In this document: positions 56,382-64,000 of the stretch, piece by piece | How the letters are laid out: each line of letters begins with the position of its first letter | How positions within the stretch are numbered: position 1 is the stretch's first letter | NCBI GenBank assembly: GCA_964036295.1 | Contig: OZ038464.1 | Location: 5,025,501 to 5,089,500 of the forward strand | Direction: 5' to 3' | Origin: Plumapathes pennacea | Lineage: Eukaryota > Cnidaria > Anthozoa > Antipatharia > Myriopathidae | DNA length: 64,000 bases | The notes under the pieces: generated by a model | What the model was told of the DNA's origin: nothing | Database searches by the model: none | What the model saw: only the letters and a program-made list of their open reading frames with translations | Program-made: the position numbers and the translations under genes

Positions 56382-59227
56382 CTAAGAGACATGCCCAAAT
56401 TGCAACCACAAATCTATGCCTCCCGCTTTTTTCCTGTCTTGCTTGGCTTTCACCAGAGCTGCTTTACACTCGTCATCCATTCCTGTGTTGTCAAGAGACA
56501 GTGACTGAAGCTCATGGGGCACTATCTGCTCAGCCAAACAAATGATGCCACGACCAACAAGGGGATTATCATCCAAAACAAGAGACACCAGGTGTGGAAT
56601 ATGAGCCAGCGCTCTTGACAGGTCAGCGGCTTCTCTTTCACTCATCTCTGTGTTCCTCAGCTGCAACCACTGTAGCTTTGGGAGATTTTCCAGTTGACTG
56701 GCGAGAACACTCACTCCAGCTCCAAGGGGATTGAAACCTAAAGAAAGATTCGTCAGGTGTGGAATATGAACCAGCGCTCTTGACAGGTCAGTGGCTTCCC
56801 TTTCACCCATCTCTGTGTTCTGCAGGTCCAACAAATCCAGCCTTGGGAGATTTTCCAGTTGACTGGCGAGAGCACTCACTCCAGCTCCAAGGGGATTGGA
56901 ACCCAACAAAAGACGAGTCAGGTGTGGAATATGAACCAGCGCTCTTGACAGGTCAGCGGCTTCTCTTTCACTCATCTCTGTGTTCCTCAGGTTCAACTCC
57001 TCCAGCTCTGGGAGATTTTTCAGTTGACTAGCGAGAACACTCACTCCAGCTCCGAGGGGATTGGAAACCAAACAAAGCGCCGTCAGGTGTGGAATATGAA
57101 CCAGCGCTCTTGACAGGTCAGCAGCTTCTCTTTCACTCATCTCTGTTTTGAACAAGGCCAACTTCTTCAGCTTTGAGAGATTTTCCAGTTGACTTGCGAG
57201 AACACTCACTCCAGGTCCAACGGGATTGTCTAATAACTCCAGCTTAGTTAAGTGTGGAGCATTCTTCAGTATTTCAGCCAAAGCTGTATCTTCCGGAACG
57301 CAATTAAAACAAGCTCCAGTGATAAACGACAACGCGTGTACAGGCAACTCATTTTCTAAGGCACTGGATTGTTGATGTATGTCAAATTTCTGACCGTTTT
57401 CAGGCTCGGACGCTCCGCCTTCTGAACGACTCTGGTCTGAAGCTGGAGGCTGAAAAAGGCGAACGAGCTCAGATGTGAAAAAAACTTCACTGAATTTATC
57501 ATAACAAAGGTAGAACACAGTTTCCTTTCTTAATACTAAGAAACAATGTTTTAGTAGGAGCCATTGTTGCTTTGTTGCGTTCTCAAGTAACTCTGAACCT
57601 CTCACGAACGATTGACCACCTGATGCCCATGTTACCGCCCTGACATCCTCTTGATCAAACGCCTCCATGATTTTCATTTTGTCTAGATCGTTCGCATCAA
57701 AGACGAATTGAAGCTGAACCAATCTGTCATGATGAAGCAGCAATGTAAGCAATTGACCCTCCGAGTCTTTGATCCAAAACTGCACCACTCCGCCCACACA
57801 GTCAAGATATGCTCCCACAGAGGCTTCATTACAGTCCAATGCCAAGAACATTGTGCGGCACAAGTTTTGAAACTCTATTTGATTACTGTCAAAGTCCAAG
57901 TACCATCCCGCAATGTCACAGTTTGGTACCAGACTCTCTTTCTCTCTGATCTTTTTAAGGTGCAGGAAGACAGCATTAGCACAATCAGCTGACAAGCCAC
58001 AAACAAATTCAAGAAATGCTTGGAAGTTCTGAACAGTACTAAAGTTTTGTAGGGGTTCTAATGCACTTATCCCCTGTGAAATAGGCTGTTTTACAATGTA
58101 CCAGGCAGCAAGAAATTCTTGAACAGACTTGTGAAAAAATGAAGCCATTAACTTGGAACGCTGGTGCTCGACTTTGGACATTGACAAAAAACCAAGTCGT
58201 ACAATATCATCACTTAGTACTTCCTTGGATAGCAGGGCTGTGTCAAACACCAAAGAATCCTGAAGCAGTGCTTGAAATGCTACTTTGCCAATTTTACACA
58301 ATGTCTCACTGCATTCTTCTATGGGTTTCAGATTATCGGGAGACTGTTTGGCATGGCAGTGATCAATGATACACTGTGTTACTTTTTGAAAAAGCTGGGT
58401 TCTTGTGCTGGGGAGAGGTTGATCACTATGTTCTTTCCACAGCAGGCACAAAAAGAGTAACATCAGTGGAATTGATGCCATGTCCATAAGATCTTGCTCC
58501 AGCAAGTAGTTCATGAAGGCCTTACACTGGTTTCCTCCAACATACTTGGAAGCAAACTTTGTGATGTCCTCATAGGTAAATCCCTTGATTTTGCACTGAG
58601 CTTGCATGAACTTCTTCAATTCATCTAACTTTACTGGCCTGGTGGTCACCACTACATGACAACCTCTGTACATCTTTCCTGTTATAATCTTATACACATC
58701 TGATTGAGTATCTCTTGTTTTGTCATACTCATCAAAGCCATCAAAGAGGATTAAAACTCTATCTTGATTTTCAGATATGTATTTCAGCAAACAGTCCACT
58801 TGAGCAGGCTCATCACAAGGTAAGAGTCCTGACTGCACAATCATTTGTTTGAGATCTCTAACTTCACCACAGACATCCCTCAACTTGACGACTAACAACA
58901 GATCAAACTTCTTTAGTGCCTCTATCTTTCCTCTAGCCCAATCGACTGACAATTTTTGAGTGAATGTTGACTTGCCAATTCCTCCTTGTCCATAAACAAC
59001 AATCCTTTTAGGATTAGCACTGCTTTTTGAACAAAGAAAAATGTCAGTGTAGTCATTCAGCTCTTGCTCTTCTGTGCCACTGAGCTGCTTGTTTTCTCTG
59101 CTCCATGAAAGTCGTGTGTAAACTTTATCAATATGCACTGTGTCATCTGGGTCCCAAGGTGCCACCTGAATTTTGCACATGCTTTCCTCATAGAACTGAG
59201 CCAGTTGATATCTAAGTTGGTCAAATT
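56382..59227 (-). CDS. NACHT and leucine-rich repeat exon
   Basis: Acceptor TTCAACAG|AA then 947 codons to a stop at 56382. From the exon start: Walker A GQGGIGKST at residues 80-88, Walker B LILFDGFDEY at 158-168, sensor-like VVVTTRP, then helical NACHT-associated sequence ('FFHKSVQEFLAAWYI'). The C-terminal part has at least five leucine-rich repeat pairs; four consecutive 56-residue units ('NTEMSEREAADLSRALVHIP', 'NPLGAGVSVLASQLENLP') are almost identical, including at the DNA level. The ATPase motifs are intact, so nucleotide-driven oligomerisation is plausible. Confidence 0.92.
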
Positions 59228-62200
59228 CTGTTGAATGTAAGAAATTGAAAGTTATTATACAGTATGCACATATAGGAAGCATGTCATATAAATTACTTTA
59301 ACTTAATTAGAACGGAATGAATACAATTGTAGCAGTCTTTAATGGTTCACTTTAACTATAATATAGTATTATGACAGTGAAATGGAAGATTGACTGAAAA
59401 ACCTGCCCTCTTAAATGATCCATGTTGATTCCCTACTGAGACATGGAATAATACAGTTTAGTATATACCATGCAAGTGAATAGTGCTTTTCACGCACTCT
59501 GATTGGCTCCTCAATCTCGGAATATCAAGTACTATTCACCTCCCGGCAGCTTCCGGTAAAACAAAATGGCACACGAACCCAATTTTTGCCCACACGAAAC
59601 AGCTCGGTAAATATCCACTGCTATTCACCTCCACTTCAGCGAATAATTGTTAAAGAACCCTGCTATCTCAAATTCGGTTATTTCGAACAGCATTTGATTT
59701 CCCTTGGAAATATACATGGTACAAATTTCTTTTGATGGAACTGCTATCTTGAATGCCTGCTTTTCAAACTATTCATATACTGGAAGAGTGCATTATTTCC
59801 CTTCAGTAAGGGTTAGAACTATCTACATGACCAGGACAGACTTCATTTTTAAACTCATGAATGCAAAACAATAAACAAGTTATTGTGAGTGGGGGGACAT
59901 TTCACTCGCTCAGTTGGTCAGTCTTTCCTTCCATAGGTGTAAACTTCCGCCGGAACCAGGTTCCACTGACCGCAATGCATAAACATAATGCTGGCACAGG
60001 CCTTGCCAAGCAAAATGGCAGCCTATCGACTGAGAATACTTGACCACCAATACAGAGGTAAGGATGATGAGAATTGCAAAAACAATGAACTGATCTTTCA
60101 TGTTTTCAAAAATTAAAACCGAACTGTGGACTTCACCTAGATTTTACAATTCGAGCGGTCGAAAGCCTTTGAACTGAAGCTTTGGCAATCACTCTGCTTG
60201 TATGGCTTCCATGCTTTTTTTTTATTTTCTGAAGCTATATACAGATGCTGTAGATCTATAGGGTTTCTCATTCAATAGTTGGCTCACAAGAGCCTTATCA
60301 TCTTCAGCAGCAATGCAATTTGCCTTATACATGAGTCAACTTAAACCCCGACACTCCCCCCCCCCCCCCCCCCACCCTGGGGCTATGTGGGGATTTGATA
60401 AAAACCCCAATCAAATGTTGACAAATGCCCCCTCCCCTGGGGCAACTGTCAAACTTCAAAACCCAGACAATGCCCCCCCCCCCCCCCCCTGGGGCCTTGG
60501 AGGTTACTGTACACTTTTTATGAGTTGTAAATTTTCACTTTAATCATGTCTTCAATTTGAACTTGAACAGGGCCTCAGTGTACAATATGCTGGCTGAGCT
60601 TGTTCCTCTGCAAGTCCTGGTCAGCCTGGGGCCTGAAATTTACCACTTACTCCAAATCCCCCACCCCTCTGACATCGTTTTATATCAAATCCCCCTCTAT
60701 GCCCCTCTAATCCCCACATCGTCCTGGGGTGGGAAGTCAGGGTTTAAAATGACTCATGCATTAATTGAGGTACTGTAATATTTCCACCAAATAGAGGGTG
60801 TCCATTTTACCATACCTTTTTCACCAGTCATCACTGTCTCAGCAGAACTTGCTGGTCCAGCTCCAGCAGCAGTGAAAGCCAGAACACTGATGTCATATTT
60901 TCTGAATTTCTCTAGTGAACTCAGTTCCAGATGTTGAGTGGGAGCCTTCACACTCTTCCTGTCCTCTCTACCATTTTTTAAATCTTTAAAAATCACGTCA
61001 TATCCTTGGATGATTCCATTTCCATCACCCTGCGGCACTTTGTCCCATTGCACCAGAATACTTGTCAGGCCATTGCTACGAACTGTGACATTCTGAGGTG
61101 GGGAGGTCGGTCCTAATAAAGTCAGAAATAAATATAAAGAAACAATAGGCCTTGATTTTTACCTTGTCACTCTTGGTAACTTAGCTGTCCCCATAATGGT
61201 AATGATAAAAGTATCCTTCATGACAACTTTATTTTTACTGCTTATCGCTATCCACATGTACACGTAGCAGAACTCCAGAAGTATAAATAAACAGCCAATA
61301 TATCCTTCCCTCTTGCCACTACATTTGTATCCTCAAACAATATCAGGGTTGCCACTCCCTAAGATAAAATTTTACTGACCACATAACAATATTTTACTGA
61401 GCATGCATTATGTAATCGATGACCATGATTTCCCTTAACTTAACATTTGCTTCAGTTTCTTTTAAAGGTTATCACTGTGCTTCTCTTCATCTTCATAAAA
61501 ATGTTTCTGAAATGACATTGTCTTGTACATAATTATCTAAGCTTCTCACAGCTTGAAAATAAAATTCCTTAATTTGTAATCAGTACTTTTATTCTCTTCT
61601 CGTTTTGCTTGTCACTCAGTGTCACATTTTACTCAATTCAGAAAACTACATTAGCCCCTGTATCCCTGCATCATGATCTGTCATGATGTCACCTGAGTGC
61701 TGTGAGTTAGCAATATTATCAAAAAAGAAAAAGAAAAAACCCTGCAAGTTCAACTGCTTTATGGCATACAATACAGTGAAGTGTTTCTTTATATTGAACA
61801 CCCTGATAATAATCATTACCTCCTTCAGGTGTTGCTACTGTTTTGACGTCACTTGTTGGTCCAGCTCCAGCTGCTGTAGAAGCCTGCACACTAATGTTGT
61901 AGTTGCTTGATTTCTTCAGTGAACTCAGTTCAAGAATCTTAGTTGGAGCATTCACTGTTTTCCTGTCCTCTGTTCCACTCTTTAGATCTTTGAACAGAAC
62001 TGCATATTCTGTAATGACTCCATTCTGATCATCCTGTGGCACTTCGTCCCACTGCACCAGAATACTTGTTGGGCCATTGTTGCGAGCAGTGACATTCTGA
62101 GGAGGAGAGCTGGGTCCTAATAAGTCAACAAGAAAAACAAATTCACTAATACCAAATTATTTCCCGTCTGAGAGGGTCATGCTGTATTAGGTCAATCATG

Positions 62201-63130
62201 AATGGTCAGTCATGGTCAAGGCTGGTTGGTCAACAGAAGGAATCAATGGAGTTGATTTAGAAAGCCCCGGACCTCTCATAGAATAAAAAGCCTCGCATAA
62301 AAGGCATCTGATTCTCAATTTCTTCAATTTTTGCCAAGGTTCATTGCTTTTATCATTTCTTACTAAGAACGACTGTCATATTTCTCAATCTGTCATCCAT
62401 GTCCTGACAACAACCTAAAAAAAAAGCATTATTTTGGAGTCTCAAGCGAGAGCACAATGACCCAGAGATCACGTTAATTTCAAATATTCATGTGCTCCTT
62501 TTGTCTTCTGTGATTAGTTTTGTTTCACCAACATTGCCATCGTCCTCTCCCGATCTGTATATGCCCTGTCCCTAATAGCCAGAGTTATTCTACCTGTATA
62601 AAACATGGCCATATAGCTTTCAGTACCTAGACTTAACTAAACTGCCATCTAAATTAACTAAAACAATACAATACTGTCACCTTATTGACATAGACTCACA
62701 AGGTGAAGAAGAAGTTTTTTGCTAGTGCCGTTTAATAATTTATTATGACTTTGGGCAGGAATGAGTAAAATGTTACTTGCAGAGCCTCTTCTGCTCAGCC
62801 TCGTATTTTATTATCACAAGAAACAATATTAAGATAACTTACTGTCTTCAGCTGTCTTCACTCTCATGGAAGAACTCGCTGGTCCACCTCCAGCAGCAGT
62901 GTATGCCAGGACACTGATGTCATACTCTGTGAATTTGTCCAGCTCTGTCAGGCTTAGAGAATTAGTTGGAGCAGACACTGTTGTTGTCTTTTGTACTCCA
63001 CTCTGTGATGCTGTACACATAACCTTGTATCCCTTGATGACTCCATTCTGATCACCCTGTGGTACTTCATCCCACTGCACCAGAATACTTGTTGAATCCT
63101 TGTGAGGAAATCTCACATACTGAGGTGGTT
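56382..63130 (-). CDS. FN3-NACHT-LRR NOD-like receptor, 5' partial
   Basis: A putative innate immune receptor of the STAND ATPase type. On the minus strand three fibronectin type III exons (62843-63130, 61820-62116, 60816-61112) are followed by one large NACHT-LRR exon (56382-59227). Every junction is phase 1 with consensus GT-AG borders, so the exons can be joined without a frame break. FN3 domains normally mediate protein contacts outside cells, whereas NACHT-LRR proteins act in the cytosol, so the fusion is unusual. No start codon or signal peptide is seen, and the gene probably continues past 64000. It may be two adjacent genes, but I found no alternative ATG exon for the NACHT part with better support. 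Confidence 0.7.
59461..59652. repeat. MITE-like repeat, inverted copy of 63281-63591
   Basis: 'caagtgaatagtgct', 'ctctgattggctcctcaatc', 'gtactattcacctcccgg' and 'aaacaaaatggc' recur in reverse order and strand at 63281-63591. It lies in the intron upstream of the NACHT exon. Confidence 0.7.
59910..60101 (-). other. Candidate transmembrane-coding stretch in the intron before NACHT
   Basis: An open frame beginning 'MKDQFIVFAILIILTSVLVVK' has one strongly hydrophobic helix-length segment. A weak acceptor in the right phase (AAAG|AT) precedes it. No good phase-1 donor is seen, so I do not include it in the gene model. If it were an exon it would place FN3 domains outside and NACHT-LRR inside a membrane. 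Confidence 0.2.
60331..60757. repeat. Inverted-repeat element with poly(C) tracts
   Basis: Ends 'atgagtcaacttaaacccc' and 'gggtttaaaatgactcat' are inverted. Inside are two C runs (about 60356-60374 and 60474-60489) and repeated 'cctggggc'. It sits between the last FN3 exon and the NACHT exon. Confidence 0.7.
60816..61112 (-). CDS. FN3 domain exon 3 of the NLR gene
   Basis: 297 nt, phase 1 to phase 1, borders TTTATTAG|GA and AAAG|GTATGG. Encodes one fibronectin type III domain: 'PPQNVTVRSNGLTSILVQWD', 'GNGIIQGYDVIF', 'YDISVLAFTAAGAGPAS'. It ends 'GEKE' when joined to the NACHT exon. Confidence 0.9.
61820..62116 (-). CDS. FN3 domain exon 2 of the NLR gene
   Basis: 297 nt, phase 1 to phase 1, borders TTATTAG|GA and GGAG|GTAATG. 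Contains 'TSILVQWDEVPQDDQNGVI' and 'YNISVQASTAAGAGPTS', close to the neighbouring FN3 exons, indicating duplication of whole exons. Confidence 0.9.
62843..63130 (-). CDS. FN3 domain exon 1 in this window
   Basis: 288 nt, phase 1 to phase 1, borders CCATTAG|AA and GACA|GTAAGT. Contains 'TSILVQWDEVPQGDQNGVI', 'YDISVLAYTAAGGGPASSS'. It begins mid-gene in phase 1, so further exons must lie at higher coordinates, probably outside the window. Confidence 0.9.
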
Positions 63131-63280
63131 CTAATGGATATACTGTGTAATAGACATATGCAGTGCTTGAAATTAAGGTTTTAGGTTGGTTGCCCTTTGG
63201 ACTGCAAATTGACTTTAAGCAACAGAAAGTTTCATAATATCTGGTTGCCCGGCCTTAAATTTACTTGCCCAACCAAACAA

Positions 63281-63591
63281 TTAACAATTATTCGCCGAAG
63301 TGAAGGTGAATAGCGGTGGATATTTACCGAGCGGTTTCGGTGAGGTTAATATCCACCGCTATTCACCGACACTGAGGAGAATAATATTGTTTTAGTATTT
63401 ACCACACAAGTTTAATAGCCAACTCCCAAATAGCTATTTTATTTCTGACAAAAGTGGGCAAAAATTGGGTTCGCACGCCATTTTGTTTTACCGAAAACCG
63501 CCGGGAGGTGAATAGTACTTGATATTCCGAGATTGAGGAGCCAATCAGAGCGTGCGGAAAGCACTATTCACTTGTGTGGTATATACTAACA
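63281..63591. repeat. MITE-like repeat, longer inverted copy of 59461-59652
   Basis: Carries a palindrome 'gaatagcggtggatattta' / 'taatatccaccgctattc' and about 120 bp that the other copy lacks. The outer end reads 'actattcacttgtgtggtat'. Confidence 0.7.
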
Positions 63592-63848
63592 CTGTTAATA
63601 TCAAGCACTGAAATGACTATACAGTTGTTATTGGTGGACAAATCAGAGTTGTATTTGTGGCTGTCCCTGCCTTCTCTGACACTCTTTCCCTTTCCTGTTC
63701 TCTTTCCACCACACACTAGCTCTCACTGTAAATCAAGGGAATGCCAATAAGACTGATAACTATAGAATATACAAAAAACAGATTTTGAAATTAGAAAAGT
63801 CCCATCCCAACTCAGGGATAGAAATTGTGTGATCTACTGTACAGTACA

Positions 63849-64000
63849 GGGCCCGGTTTTTCAAAGCACGATTAGGCTAATCCTGGATTAGGTGTAAACT
63901 TTCTTGTCATTTATAAGCCTGAAAATGTCAAGATTTTGTCCTGCAACGATTTCCTTGATACGTATTCAGCTAAAACAAGCTTTTTAATCCATATTTGAAC
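63849..64000. repeat. Inverted-repeat element, 'gggcccgg' family, cut by window end
   Basis: Begins 'gggcccggtttttcaaagca' and follows 42954-43194 closely. The right end lies beyond the window. Confidence 0.75.

Overview
The window looks like nuclear DNA from an animal, most probably an anthozoan cnidarian such as a stony coral. This rests on AT-rich introns with GT-AG splice sites, a very high density of small inverted-repeat elements, a fast-evolving rhodopsin-family GPCR pair, and an NLR gene with cnidarian-style domain shuffling. The species cannot be named from the sequence alone.

Layout. (1) Positions 1-24,000 are a segmental duplication. Each copy carries one intronless GPCR gene (2452-3393 and 17887-18828; 10 differences in 313 residues) plus several kb of matching flank. 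The copies differ by discrete insertions, so each insertion can be compared with its own empty site in the other copy. These are a 5'-truncated, broken LINE, a TTAA-flanked element, a TA-flanked element, a short retroposon tail and a 147-bp inverted-repeat element. The spacer between the copies holds two unexplained minus-strand reading frames. (2) Positions 24,907-47,255, minus strand, hold one long kinesin gene of the KIF27/KIF7 (kinesin-4, Costal-2 related) type. I rebuilt 23 exons from splice signals and reading phase: an N-terminal motor with intact P-loop, switch I and switch II, then a coiled-coil stalk matching KIF27/KIF7. Its introns contain eight copies of one ~200-bp element and many other foldback elements. 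(3) Positions 47,464-54,208, plus strand, hold a three-exon ADAR1-like RNA adenosine deaminase with two Z-DNA/Z-RNA-binding domains, one dsRNA-binding domain and a deaminase domain. It is divergent from the kinesin gene, with 208 bp between the two start codons. Its first intron contains a 658-bp near-palindrome. (4) Positions 56,382-63,130, minus strand, hold a putative NLR gene. At least three fibronectin type III exons, all phase 1, precede one large NACHT-LRR exon in compatible phase. Its 5' end probably lies beyond the window.

Functional reading. The ADAR and the NLR are neighbouring innate-immunity-type genes, one handling double-stranded or Z-form RNA and one a STAND ATPase. The kinesin is expected to act in cilia or Hedgehog-related transport and probably shares a bidirectional promoter with ADAR. 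The strongest candidates for something undescribed are the FN3-NACHT-LRR architecture, the dsRNA-forming palindrome inside the intron of a dsRNA-editing enzyme, and the set of filled and empty transposon sites in the GPCR duplication. No rRNA, tRNA or CRISPR feature was recognised.
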